From: CBDDLD01 sp965250025 | GTDB taxonomy: Bacteria > Bacteroidota > Bacteroidia > Flavobacteriales > Flavobacteriaceae | Reading direction: 5' to 3' | NCBI GenBank assembly: GCA_965250025.1 | Contig: OZ252283.1 | Location: forward strand, 2,418,001-2,482,000 | DNA length: 64,000 nucleotides | In this document: positions 35,342 to 43,132 of the stretch, one piece after another | How the letters are laid out: each line of letters begins with the position of its first letter | How positions within the stretch are numbered: the stretch's first letter is position 1 | Notes under the pieces: model-generated | What the model was told of the DNA's origin: nothing | Seen by the model: only the letters and a program-made list of their open reading frames with translations | The model's database searches: none | Program-made: the position numbers and the translations under genes

Positions 35342-35743
35342 TCATGACTTTTCTTGAAGTTCAATATCAGAATGCTTCCATTTAGAAATACCTCCTTCTA
35401 GCTCATAAACCTTTTCGAAGCCGGCATTTTTCAATTTTTCAGCGCATTTGGTACTGCGTTTTCCTGATTTGCAATATAAAATAACAGGTTTATTTTTGTC
35501 GAGTTTTTTAATATCGTCCTCAAATGTTGGTGATCTGAAGTCTATATTTTGTGAACTGGCAATGTGTTCTTCATTGTATTCTTGAGGCGTACGTACATCA
35601 ACCAATTGCACATCTTCTAACTCCAATATGTTTTCCATTTCTTCTGGAGTTATTAATTTCACTTCAGCTTCAATGCCTTTATTGTCCAAACAACTTGTTA
35701 GACATAATAGTAGAAAAAAAACAGCTAATACACCTTTTTTCAT
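35342..35743 (-). CDS. Rhodanese-like lipoprotein
   Basis: From the start at 35743 (MKKGVLAVFFLLLCLTSC) it has a lipoprotein signal with lipobox LTSC, then one rhodanese domain (VQLVDVRTPQEYNEEHIASS) with active-site loop YCKSGKRSTK and the C-terminal GGISKW motif. It probably transfers sulfane sulfur or senses persulfides at the periplasmic face. An upstream ATG at 35788 would add 15 residues without improving the signal and would overlap the next gene, so 35743 is preferred. It lies 17 bp downstream of a cytoplasmic rhodanese on the same strand. Confidence 0.9.
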   Translation of the reverse strand: MKKGVLAVFFLLLCLTSCLDNKGIEAEVKLITPEEMENILELEDVQLVDVRTPQEYNEEHIASSQNIDFRSPTFEDDIKKLDKNKPVILYCKSGKRSTKCAEKLKNAGFEKVYELEGGISKWKHSDIELQEKS

Positions 35744-35760
35744 AAGGCTGGTTATTAAAA

Positions 35761-36075
35761 TTATAAAGCGGATACTTCGCCCTGCCACTCGCTAAATCCT
35801 CCGAGTAAATTATACGCATGCTCAAATCCTAATTGATTCATAACTACACAAGCCTGCGCACTTCTGCCTCCTGCTTTGCAGTAAACATAATAGTGCTTGG
35901 ACTTATCTAAAGTTTCGAGTTCATCAATAAAGCCTTGCCCAAGGTATATATCAATATGTATCGCATTAGGAATGACACCTAAAGCGACTTCTTCTTGAGT
36001 TCTAACATCCAAAACCACTGAATTATTGTCTTCGTTCAGTTGTTTTGTCCAATTTTCTTGTGTTAAATCTGCCAT
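35761..36075 (-). CDS. Cytoplasmic single-domain rhodanese
   Basis: 104 residues and no signal. Rhodanese fold motifs are NSVVLDVRTQEEVALG, the catalytic loop YCKAGGRSAQ (Cys in the CxxxxR loop) and GGFSEWQG near the end. The length is typical for GlpE/PspE-like sulfurtransferases. It is followed by a lipoprotein rhodanese, giving one cytoplasmic and one envelope-bound sulfurtransferase in one unit. The physiological sulfur donor and acceptor cannot be read from the sequence. Confidence 0.9.
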   Translation of the reverse strand: MADLTQENWTKQLNEDNNSVVLDVRTQEEVALGVIPNAIHIDIYLGQGFIDELETLDKSKHYYVYCKAGGRSAQACVVMNQLGFEHAYNLLGGFSEWQGEVSAL

Positions 36076-36124
36076 TACTTTGCTTAAAAGTTAAACAAAA
36101 TTAACATTTCCTTATGATATAGAC

Positions 36125-36156
36125 GTAAAAAAACCTGATGTGTTACACATCAGGTT
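36125..36156 (-). terminator. Rho-independent terminator after the redoxin gene
   Basis: Perfect 11-bp stem AACCTGATGTG / CACATCAGGTT (36132-36142 and 36146-36156) with a TTA loop. On the minus strand it is followed by a run of six T, and it lies 24 bp past the stop codon at 36180. The plus-strand side also has some T, so it might act weakly in both directions. Confidence 0.9.
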
Positions 36157-36179
36157 GTATTTTAACATTTTAAAGCCTG

Positions 36180-36791
36180 TTAAACTTTAATAGAACATCC
36201 TATTGCTCTTGTTTTCTTTTGCTTTATTTCTTGACCTTCTATTAAAGCGTCTACGGCATCTTCAACATACTTTGTTGTTACAGACGAAGCATCTTTATAA
36301 TTGTCATCAATAGCACCGATATACTTGACGATATTCCCTTTTCTGGTTTTTTCTAAAATGTAAACATGTGGTGTTTTAGTAGCACCGTACTGAGGGTATA
36401 TTTTTTGTCCTTTATCCATAAGGTAAGGGAAAGTAAAGCCTTTAGCTTTAGCTCTTGCCTTCATAGCATCCATACTATCTCCGGGTTTTACGTCCGTATT
36501 ATTTGGCATAATAGCAATAACAGGATAGCCTTGAGATGCATATTTTTTATCTAATGCAACTATTCGGTCTTCATAAGCTACAGCGTAAGGACAGGTATTA
36601 CAGGTGAATACTACTATAAATCCTTTAGCATCTTTATAATCTGATAATGACACCATATTGCCATCAATATTTTCAAGTTTAAAATCTGTAGCTATGTCTC
36701 CTATATCATAGCCCTTATCTCCAACAGTAAAGGCTGAGCATACAACAATGAGTAATACTCCTATCAAAGTTCTTAAAGTTTTCATAAGCAT
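36180..36791 (-). CDS. Secreted redoxin (AhpC/TSA-like thioredoxin-fold protein)
   Basis: 203 residues with an N-terminal signal (LIGVLLIVVCSAFTVG) and a thioredoxin-like fold of the redoxin/AhpC-TSA type: IGDIATDFKLENIDGNMVSL, the active-site motif VVFTCNTCPYAVAYEDR (CNTC), TPHVYILEK and IDDNYKD. The substrate may be a peroxide or protein thiol; the CxxC suggests disulfide reductase activity. Met3 (36785) is an alternative start. It follows the TlpA-like lipoprotein gene after 15 bp and has its own terminator. Confidence 0.9.
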   Translation of the reverse strand: MLMKTLRTLIGVLLIVVCSAFTVGDKGYDIGDIATDFKLENIDGNMVSLSDYKDAKGFIVVFTCNTCPYAVAYEDRIVALDKKYASQGYPVIAIMPNNTDVKPGDSMDAMKARAKAKGFTFPYLMDKGQKIYPQYGATKTPHVYILEKTRKGNIVKYIGAIDDNYKDASSVTTKYVEDAVDALIEGQEIKQKKTRAIGCSIKV

Positions 36792-36806
36792 ATGTTTTAT
36801 TTGTGG

Positions 36807-37316
36807 TTATAAAAATTGTTTGATCTCGTTTTCTAATTCTTCGTAAGTAAATGATCCTTCATAAAACTTACGTTTATCTTTATTATATATTATGGTAGCC
36901 GGAATTGCACCGGACCAATTCTCATTGATATCTGGTATCCACATATTTTGATCGACATCATCTAAAGCTACAACTTCAGATTTTAGATCTTGTGCTTTTA
37001 TAAAAGGCCTTAGTTTGGTTTCATAATGTTTAGGGAAATCTAAACTCACCAGCATAACCTCTACTTTATCATTATCATACTTTTCATTTATAGTTTCAAA
37101 ATATGGTAATTCTTTAACACATGGTGCACACCATGTTGCCCAAAAGTTTACGACATGTACTTTATCATCTTCCTTATTAATTAAAGGTTTTAAACGCTCA
37201 TAATCGTACACGATAAATGTATTTCCTTGATCATTAGCAGCTGTAGTTTTGGTATTTTCTTTACCCGAATTACATGCCAATAACCCCAAACAAAGTATGA
37301 GTAGTATTCTATTCAT
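36807..37316 (-). CDS. TlpA-like thioredoxin-family lipoprotein
   Basis: Lipoprotein signal MNRILLILCLGLLAC with the Cys at residue 15, then a TlpA/ResA-type thioredoxin domain with active site NFWATWCAPCVKELP, the SLDFP strand and the cis-Pro region AIPATIIYN. It probably reduces periplasmic disulfides with electrons from DsbD, whose gene lies 1.6 kb away on the same strand. It is first in a two-gene unit with the redoxin and divergent from the marR-type gene, so the ~80-bp gap may carry control elements for both. Confidence 0.92.
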   Translation of the reverse strand: MNRILLILCLGLLACNSGKENTKTTAANDQGNTFIVYDYERLKPLINKEDDKVHVVNFWATWCAPCVKELPYFETINEKYDNDKVEVMLVSLDFPKHYETKLRPFIKAQDLKSEVVALDDVDQNMWIPDINENWSGAIPATIIYNKDKRKFYEGSFTYEELENEIKQFL

Positions 37317-37370
37317 GATTTAAAGTTATTAATAGCCATGACTAACTCTAAAATTTTAACAAAAAATTAA

Positions 37371-37409
37371 TTGTCAACTTAAAAAATCAACATACATTTG
37401 TATATACAA
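37371..37409 (+). promoter_or_regulatory. Promoter with overlapping palindromic operator of the MarR-yceI unit
   Basis: TTG (37371-37373), 19-bp spacer, TACATTTG (37393-37400) matches the Bacteroidota -33/-7 promoter. The perfect 12-bp palindrome TTGTATATACAA (37398-37409) overlaps the end of the -7 box, the right place and size for a MarR-dimer site. This suggests the regulator represses its own gene and yceI. Confidence 0.75.
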
Positions 37410-37418
37410 TTGTTGTAT

Positions 37419-37892
37419 ATGAAAGAATTAGAACATTTATTAAAAACCAATACTAAAATGCCAATTTCCAGAGCCACGGTTATTAATATTTTCTTTTCTA
37501 ACAGTTGGATCAAGGATGAGCTTTCCAATCAGTTGAAAGTTTATGATCTGTCCATAGAACAATTTAACGTTCTTAGAATATTAAGAGGTCAACAGGGTAA
37601 TCCTATTAATTTACAGGATATTCAAGAGCGTATGGTGAATAAAATGAGTAATACCACTCGTTTGGTAGATAAATTGATCAAAAAGGGATTTGTAAAACGT
37701 TCTATATGCAAACTCAACAGAAGAAAGGTCGAAATTTTAATAACTGAAGAAGGTATTAATATTTTAAAAACTATAGATCCCATAATAACATCAACCGAGG
37801 CCTCTATTACACAGGGCTTATCAGACAAAGAATTATTAGAACTCAACAAATTATTAAATAAATTAAGAACACAGAAATCAAACAAATTATGA
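37419..37892 (+). CDS. MarR-family transcriptional regulator
   Basis: 157 residues from MKELEHLLKT at 37419; an upstream ATG at 37398 lies inside the promoter palindrome and is rejected. Winged-helix features include LSIEQFNVLRILRG, the recognition helix region MSNTTRLVDKLIKKGFV and the wing KRSICKLNRRKVEILIT, with a single Cys at about residue 97 that could be redox-sensitive. The stop overlaps the start of the yceI gene (ATGA at 37889-37892), so the two are translationally coupled. The gene is divergent from TlpA/redoxin genes. Likely an autorepressor; the inducer is unknown. Confidence 0.92.
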   Translation: MKELEHLLKTNTKMPISRATVINIFFSNSWIKDELSNQLKVYDLSIEQFNVLRILRGQQGNPINLQDIQERMVNKMSNTTRLVDKLIKKGFVKRSICKLNRRKVEILITEEGINILKTIDPIITSTEASITQGLSDKELLELNKLLNKLRTQKSNKL

Positions 37893-38458
37893 AAAACAGA
37901 AATTCAAAACTGGCATTAGTCTTAGTATTGGCATTATCATTTATGTCATTCAGTCTATTCACCGAAAAAGAGGTGAAAGTTGATAAAAGTAAAGTTAATT
38001 GGGTAGGTTACAAAGTTACCGGAAAGCATGAAGGTACTATAAACCTTAGAAGTGGTGTATTGATCTTTGATGGTGAAACTTTAACCGGTGGTAAGTTTGT
38101 TATGGACATGAATTCAATTAATACTACAGATATTCAAGGTGAATATAAAAATAAACTTGATGGACATTTAAAGTCTCCGGATTTCTTTGGTGTTGACAAA
38201 CACCCTGCTTCTTTTTTAGAAATTGTTAATGTACAGGGAAAGGGAGGCAATTACAAAGTTAAAGCCAACCTTACCATCAAAGACATCAAAAAACCTATTG
38301 AATTTAACATGAGTATCAAAGGTAATACCGCTAAAGCTGCTCTTAAAATAGATAGAACAAAATACGGCATTAAGTATGGTTCTGCTACTTTTATTGACGG
38401 CTTAAAAGACAAAGCCATTTATGACGAATTTGATCTAAATGTAACCCTAACGTTTTAG
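37889..38458 (+). CDS. YceI-family secreted lipid-binding-type protein
   Basis: 189 residues. Signal peptide (KLALVLVLALSFMSFSLF) followed by the YceI lipocalin-like barrel: VDKSKVNWVGYKVTGKHEGTI, MDMNSINTTDIQGEYKNKL, GHLKSPDFFGVDKHP and FNMSIKGNTAKAALKIDRTKYG. YceI proteins bind isoprenoid-like lipids in the periplasm and are often induced by envelope or osmotic stress. Coupled to the MarR gene by a 4-bp overlap and followed by a strong terminator, so this is a two-gene unit. Confidence 0.93.
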   Translation: MKNRNSKLALVLVLALSFMSFSLFTEKEVKVDKSKVNWVGYKVTGKHEGTINLRSGVLIFDGETLTGGKFVMDMNSINTTDIQGEYKNKLDGHLKSPDFFGVDKHPASFLEIVNVQGKGGNYKVKANLTIKDIKKPIEFNMSIKGNTAKAALKIDRTKYGIKYGSATFIDGLKDKAIYDEFDLNVTLTF

Positions 38459-38495
38459 TGAATAAGATTGATTAATAGTAAAGCATTTAGATTTT

Positions 38496-38542
38496 GATTC
38501 CTGCGCGTTAAAACTATTTTAACGATGCAGGAATCTTTTTTT
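38496..38542 (+). terminator. Rho-independent terminator after yceI
   Basis: Outer stem GATTCCTGC / GCAGGAATC (38496-38504 and 38527-38535) and inner stem CGTTAAAA / TTTTAACG, then TTTTTTT. It ends the MarR-yceI transcript just before the trp promoter. Confidence 0.9.
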
Positions 38543-38550
38543 AAATTTTA

Positions 38551-38581
38551 TTTGAAAAGATCGTTATCATTTCTATATTTG
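38551..38581 (+). promoter_or_regulatory. Promoter of the trp operon
   Basis: TTTG (38551-38554), exactly 19 bp, then TATATTTG (38574-38581), fitting the Bacteroidota -33/-7 consensus. Transcription would begin only a few bases before the leader-peptide ATG at 38591, giving an almost leaderless first cistron. Confidence 0.8.
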
Positions 38582-38590
38582 AAATTCAAT

Positions 38591-38647
38591 ATGAATCAGA
38601 ACAATACACATACTTGGTGGTGGAATTTTACAAACTCATGTTCGTGA
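38591..38647 (+). CDS. trpL: trp operon leader peptide (18 aa, three consecutive Trp codons)
   Basis: Short frame ATG to TGA encoding MNQNNTHTWWWNFTNSCS. Three adjacent TGG codons (38615-38623) in an 18-residue peptide directly before a terminator hairpin and trpE are the hallmark of ribosome-mediated attenuation. When tryptophan is scarce the ribosome should stall on these codons and leave the downstream antiterminator arm free; when Trp-tRNA is ample it reaches the stop and covers that arm. The peptide has no other expected function. Confidence 0.85.
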   Translation: MNQNNTHTWWWNFTNSCS

Positions 38648-38709
38648 AATAAACCTTGGTATGTATAGAAATATAAAAAAAGGCTTGTCATTCACGACAA
38701 GCCTTTTTT
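38639..38709 (+). promoter_or_regulatory. trp attenuator: antiterminator arm and Rho-independent terminator
   Basis: The terminator is a perfect 14-bp stem AAAAAAGGCTTGTC / GACAAGCCTTTTTT (38676-38689 and 38696-38709) with loop ATTCAC. The alternative pairing is TGT(T)CGTGAA (38639-38648, around the leader stop) with TTCACGACA (38691-38699), nine pairs with one bulged T. It uses the loop and 3' arm of the terminator, so the two structures exclude each other. Confidence 0.85.
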
Positions 38710-38764
38710 AGTGTTTAACTATCAAGCACTAAAAATGAATAGGTTCAAAGCATATAAATAACAA

Positions 38765-40165
38765 ATGAAAACATTTAGTTTATACACACATTACAAAAAA
38801 ATATTGGCAGATACCATTACACCTGTTAGCATATATCTCAAAATAAGAGATAAGTTTCCTAATAGTATCCTATTGGAAAGTAGTGATTACCATGCCAACG
38901 ATAATAGTTTTTCTTACATCTGCTGTAATCCTATAGCAACCATACAAGTAAAAAACGACACCATATTTCAGACATTCCCTGATGGCAGTTGTAAATCTAA
39001 CTATGCTAAAAACGTAAGTGTTACTGATGAAATTCATAAATTCACACAACGATTTAAAGTCGATACGAATGCCGATTTTAAGTTTATTAATAATGGTATT
39101 TTCGGATATACATGCTACGATGCTGTTCAGTATTTTGAAGATATAGAGATCCGTAAAAAAACTAATGCCATAGATATTCCTGATATCTATTATGCTGTAT
39201 ATCAAAACATCATAGCTATTAACCATTTTAAGAACGAAGCCTACATTTTTGCACATTGTTTTGATACAGAAAATAATATAGAGGCACTATTACAACTTAT
39301 TCAAACGAAACAGTATGCCTCATATAATTTTCAAACCGATGGCGAACGCAATTCAAACCTGACTGATGATGAGTATAAATCGCATGTTGAACTGGCTAAA
39401 AAACATTGTGCACGAGGTGATGTTTTTCAACTCGTATTATCCAAACAGTTTTCACAAAACTTTCATGGTGATGAGTTTAATGTGTATAGGGCTTTGCGCT
39501 CCATAAATCCCTCGCCATATTTGTTTTACTTTGACTATGGCAATTTTAAAATCTTTGGAAGCTCACCCGAAGCTCAACTTATTGTCAACAACGGACAAGC
39601 AGAAATACATCCTATTGCAGGCACTTTTAAACGAACAGGCAATGACCTTAAAGATGCTGAACTTGCAGAACAACTGATAGCAGATGATAAAGAAAACAGT
39701 GAGCATGTGATGCTGGTTGATCTGGCACGAAATGATTTAAGCAGACACGGCACGGACGTTAAAGTAGAAACCTATAGGGAAGTGCAGTTTTTTTCTCATG
39801 TTATTCATTTAGTAAGTAAGGTTACAGGACGTAAGCATGACCAAGTAGGTACGATGCAAATTGTAGCAGACACATTTCCGGCAGGCACACTAAGTGGGGC
39901 TCCAAAACATCGTGCCATGCAACTTATTGAAGCCTACGAAAAAACCAGCAGAGGGTTTTATGGAGGCGCCATTGGATTCATGGATTTTAGTGGCAATTTT
40001 AATCACGCTATTATGATACGTACCTTTTTAAGTAAGAATCATACGCTTTACTGGCAGGCCGGTGCAGGGCTGATTGCAAAATCAAATCCGGAACACGAAC
40101 TACAAGAAGTATATAATAAACTTGGCGCATTAACAAAAGCCATAGAACTCGCAAAGGATATTTAG
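38765..40165 (+). CDS. trpE: Anthranilate synthase component I
   Basis: Converts chorismate to anthranilate with ammonia supplied by the TrpG glutaminase. 466 residues, usual length. The N-terminal ILLESSDYH contains the LLES motif known to take part in Trp feedback binding. The catalytic chorismate-binding half carries FKIFGSSPEAQLIV, PIAGTFKRTGND, LVDLARNDLSRHG, FPAGTLSGAPK and AIMIRTFL. It follows an attenuator and heads the seven-gene operon. The signatures match TrpE rather than PabB because the Trp-binding motif and operon context are both present. Confidence 0.96.
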   Translation: MKTFSLYTHYKKILADTITPVSIYLKIRDKFPNSILLESSDYHANDNSFSYICCNPIATIQVKNDTIFQTFPDGSCKSNYAKNVSVTDEIHKFTQRFKVDTNADFKFINNGIFGYTCYDAVQYFEDIEIRKKTNAIDIPDIYYAVYQNIIAINHFKNEAYIFAHCFDTENNIEALLQLIQTKQYASYNFQTDGERNSNLTDDEYKSHVELAKKHCARGDVFQLVLSKQFSQNFHGDEFNVYRALRSINPSPYLFYFDYGNFKIFGSSPEAQLIVNNGQAEIHPIAGTFKRTGNDLKDAELAEQLIADDKENSEHVMLVDLARNDLSRHGTDVKVETYREVQFFSHVIHLVSKVTGRKHDQVGTMQIVADTFPAGTLSGAPKHRAMQLIEAYEKTSRGFYGGAIGFMDFSGNFNHAIMIRTFLSKNHTLYWQAGAGLIAKSNPEHELQEVYNKLGALTKAIELAKDI

Positions 40166-40167
40166 TT

Positions 40168-40734
40168 ATGAAAAATGTATTAGTTATCGACAACTACGAT
40201 AGTTTCACTTATAATCTGGTGCATTATCTGGAAGATTTAGACTGTAATGTTACCGTAAAACGAAATGACAAACTCCTTCTTGAAGAGGTACAACCTTACG
40301 ATAAAATTTTATTATCGCCAGGCCCAGGCATACCTGATGAGGCCGGCTTATTAAAGCCAATAATTGAAACCTATGCCTCCACCAAAAGTATTCTCGGAGT
40401 GTGCTTGGGGCAGCAGGCTATTGGAGAAGTTTTTGGTGGCTCGCTTGAAAATCTGGAAACCGTATATCACGGCATAGCTACTAAGGTGACCCTTGCCGTT
40501 GATAATGAACCACTATTTAAAGGGCTTGAAAAACATTTTGAAGTCGGACGATACCATTCGTGGGTGGTTAGCACTGATTTACCTGATGTGTTAGAAGCGA
40601 CTTCCTTTGATGACAATGGACAGATCATGTCATTAAGACATCGTATATATGACGTAAAAGGCGTACAATACCATCCGGAATCGGTATTGACACCAAATGG
40701 TAAAAAAATATTAGATAATTGGGTGAATCCATAA
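40168..40734 (+). CDS. trpG: Anthranilate synthase component II (glutamine amidotransferase)
   Basis: 188 residues, class I glutamine amidotransferase: VLVIDNYDSFTYNLVHYL at the N-terminus, SPGPGIPDEAG, nucleophile Cys79 in GVCLGQQAIGE, and the His/Glu pair in VQYHPESVLT (H169, E171). Releases ammonia from glutamine for TrpE. Separated from trpE by 2 bp. In some species this subunit also serves PabB; no pab gene is seen here. Confidence 0.96.
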   Translation: MKNVLVIDNYDSFTYNLVHYLEDLDCNVTVKRNDKLLLEEVQPYDKILLSPGPGIPDEAGLLKPIIETYASTKSILGVCLGQQAIGEVFGGSLENLETVYHGIATKVTLAVDNEPLFKGLEKHFEVGRYHSWVVSTDLPDVLEATSFDDNGQIMSLRHRIYDVKGVQYHPESVLTPNGKKILDNWVNP

Positions 40735-40737
40735 AAT

Positions 40738-41730
40738 ATGAAAGCAATATTAAATAGACTCATTAATCAAGAAAGCATTTCTGCTCAAGAAGCCAAAGAT
40801 GTTCTGGTTAATATTTCCAATGGAAAATATAACCAAAGTCAAATTGCTTCTTTCCTTACCGTATACATGATGCGTAGTATTACTATTGAAGAACTTAGGG
40901 GGTTTAGAGATGCTTTACTCGAACTATGTATCGCTGTGGACCTTTCTGCCTATAATACCATCGATCTGTGTGGCACAGGAGGCGATGGTAAAGATACCTT
41001 CAACATCTCTACATTATCATCTTTCGTTACCTCAGGCGCTGGCGTTCATGTTACCAAACATGGCAACTATGGCGTATCATCGGCCTGTGGCTCTTCGAAT
41101 GTAATGGAGTATCTGGGCATCAAATTCTCAAACGATGAAGATTTTCTGAAACGCTGCCTGGACAATGCCGGTATTTGCATGCTTCATGCACCATTGTTTC
41201 ACCCGGCCATGAAAAATGTAGCGCCAATACGACGCGAACTGGGCGTAAAAACATTTTTTAATATGCTTGGCCCCATGGTAAACCCATCCTTTCCAAAAAA
41301 TCAAATGGTTGGTGTTTTTAATCTCGAACTCCTACGCCTCTACAGTTACCTATATCAAGAAAGCGATAAAAATTATGCTATAGTTCACGCCTTAGACGGG
41401 TATGATGAAATTTCTCTGACTGGTGCAGCAAAAGTTGTATCCAACCATAGTGATCTGCTGGTATTGCCCTCTGATTTGGATATGGCATACATAGAGCAAT
41501 CCGAAATTTATGGTGGAAAAAGCGTTAAGGAAGCTGCTAAATTATTTACAAAGATCATAGAAGGAAAGGGTACCGAAGCTCAAAACAATGTGGTTTATGC
41601 TAATGCAGGAATGGCCATAGCTACAGCAAAACAGATATCGTATCAGGAAGGCGTTAATATGGCGAGAGAAAGTCTTTTAAGCGGAAAAGCCAAAGAAAGT
41701 TTAGACACTATAATAACACTTAGCAAATGA
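40738..41730 (+). CDS. trpD: Anthranilate phosphoribosyltransferase
   Basis: 330 residues. Transfers phosphoribose from PRPP to anthranilate. The PRPP/anthranilate-binding motif LCGTGGDGKDTFNIST is intact, as are VTKHGNYGVSSACGS, APLFHPAMKNVAPIRRELG and TFFNMLGPMVNP. It starts 3 bp after trpG and its stop overlaps the trpC start (ATGA), pointing to translational coupling. Confidence 0.96.
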   Translation: MKAILNRLINQESISAQEAKDVLVNISNGKYNQSQIASFLTVYMMRSITIEELRGFRDALLELCIAVDLSAYNTIDLCGTGGDGKDTFNISTLSSFVTSGAGVHVTKHGNYGVSSACGSSNVMEYLGIKFSNDEDFLKRCLDNAGICMLHAPLFHPAMKNVAPIRRELGVKTFFNMLGPMVNPSFPKNQMVGVFNLELLRLYSYLYQESDKNYAIVHALDGYDEISLTGAAKVVSNHSDLLVLPSDLDMAYIEQSEIYGGKSVKEAAKLFTKIIEGKGTEAQNNVVYANAGMAIATAKQISYQEGVNMARESLLSGKAKESLDTIITLSK

Positions 41731-42512
41731 CCATTTTAGATCGTATAGTAAAAGACAAACGTACAGAGGTTGATTTGAAAGCTTCCATCGTTCCAGTTGC
41801 TCAACTGGAAAACACTTTATTATTTGAACGAAATACCATAGCCTTATCTCAACGCATTCGGAATAGTAAATCTGGAATCATCGCAGAACACAAACGTCGG
41901 TCACCATCCAAATCCATTATCAATCAAGGTCTTAATGTACAAGATGTTGCTAAAGGTTATGAAACAGCAGGGACTTGTGGTATGTCTGTGCTTACCGATG
42001 GCAAATATTTTGGTGGCGCATTGGACGATCTTATTGTTGCACGGGCCAGTTGTAATTTGCCGCTACTCAGAAAAGAGTTTATCATTGACGAATATCAAAT
42101 CATTGAAGCAAAAGCCTATGGGGCAGATGTCATACTCTTAATCGCAGCCATTTTAGAAACAAAACAAATAAAACGGTTTTCTGAACTGGCGCAATCACTA
42201 CAATTAGAAGTTTTGCTTGAAGTACATAACGAGGAGGAACTCCACCGATCGTTAATGCCTTCATTAGATCTTTTAGGCGTGAATAATAGAAACCTCAAAA
42301 GCTTTGAGGTCAGTCTTGACACTTCGAAACAACTTAGTCAATATATCCCTGACGAATTTGTAAAAGTTTCAGAAAGTGGTATTAGCGCTACAGCGTCCAT
42401 AAAAGAATTACAAACATATGGGTATCAGGGGTTCTTAATTGGCGAAAACTTTATGAAGACCAATGATCCGGGATATCACGCTTCAACTTTCATAAAAACA
42501 TTAGCGTCATGA
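41727..42512 (+). CDS. trpC: Indole-3-glycerol-phosphate synthase
   Basis: 261 residues, TIM barrel. Motifs: MTILDRIVKDKRTEV, IIAEHKRRSPSKSII (catalytic Lys region), LTDGKYFGGALDDL, LLRKEFIIDEYQI, LLEVHNEEEL, LGVNNRNLKSFEV and VSESGISA. Closes the indole ring from CdRP. Overlaps trpD and trpF by 4 bp each. Not fused to TrpF, unlike the E. coli protein. Confidence 0.96.
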   Translation: MTILDRIVKDKRTEVDLKASIVPVAQLENTLLFERNTIALSQRIRNSKSGIIAEHKRRSPSKSIINQGLNVQDVAKGYETAGTCGMSVLTDGKYFGGALDDLIVARASCNLPLLRKEFIIDEYQIIEAKAYGADVILLIAAILETKQIKRFSELAQSLQLEVLLEVHNEEELHRSLMPSLDLLGVNNRNLKSFEVSLDTSKQLSQYIPDEFVKVSESGISATASIKELQTYGYQGFLIGENFMKTNDPGYHASTFIKTLAS

Positions 42513-43132
42513 AGTTGAAAGTTTGCGGTATGAAATACGAAGACAATATAAAAGCTGTTGCTAATTTGCAACCTGATTATCTGGGGTTTATTTTTTATAA
42601 AAAATCAGCCCGATATTTTCAAAATGATATGCCTCAACTTCCTAAAAACATAAAAAAAGTTGGCGTTTTTGTTGATGAGCATTATGAAGTTATCAGACAA
42701 AAGATCGATGCTTACAACTTAGATGCCGTACAATTACATGGTAATGAATCTCCTGAATTTTGCGGTTCGATACAAGGTGTAGAAGTGATTAAAGCTTTTT
42801 CTATTGAAGATAACTTCGATTTTGACACTTTGGACCCTTATGAAGGTATCTGTGACTATTACCTCTTTGACACAAAAGGAAAACTCCCCGGTGGTAACGG
42901 CTATGCTTTTGACTGGCGTATTTTAAACAATTACCCATCGACTAAACCCTATTTTTTAAGTGGCGGTATTGGCATCGATGAAATAGAAAATATCCAATCC
43001 TTCCTAACTCAAAAGGCATCATTATACTGTTATGCTATAGACGTTAACAGTCGATTTGAAATTGAGGCAGGCTTAAAAGATGAACATTATATAAAACAAT
43101 TTAAAGACGCATTAACACGACTTAACTCATGA
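42509..43132 (+). CDS. trpF: Phosphoribosylanthranilate isomerase
   Basis: 207 residues, normal length. MKLKVCGMKYEDNIKAV carries the catalytic Cys7 region. Further motifs are YLGFIFYKKSARYF, VGVFVDE, VQLHGNESPEFC, YYLFDTKG (general acid Asp), LSGGIG and DVNSRFEIEAGLKD. Overlaps neighbours by ATGA at both ends. A free-standing trpF between trpC and trpB is the common Bacteroidota order. Confidence 0.95.
   Translation: MKLKVCGMKYEDNIKAVANLQPDYLGFIFYKKSARYFQNDMPQLPKNIKKVGVFVDEHYEVIRQKIDAYNLDAVQLHGNESPEFCGSIQGVEVIKAFSIEDNFDFDTLDPYEGICDYYLFDTKGKLPGGNGYAFDWRILNNYPSTKPYFLSGGIGIDEIENIQSFLTQKASLYCYAIDVNSRFEIEAGLKDEHYIKQFKDALTRLNS

Noticed and set aside
37398..37418. Upstream ATG for the MarR gene
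   Set aside because: It falls inside the -7/operator palindrome, so it would not be transcribed.
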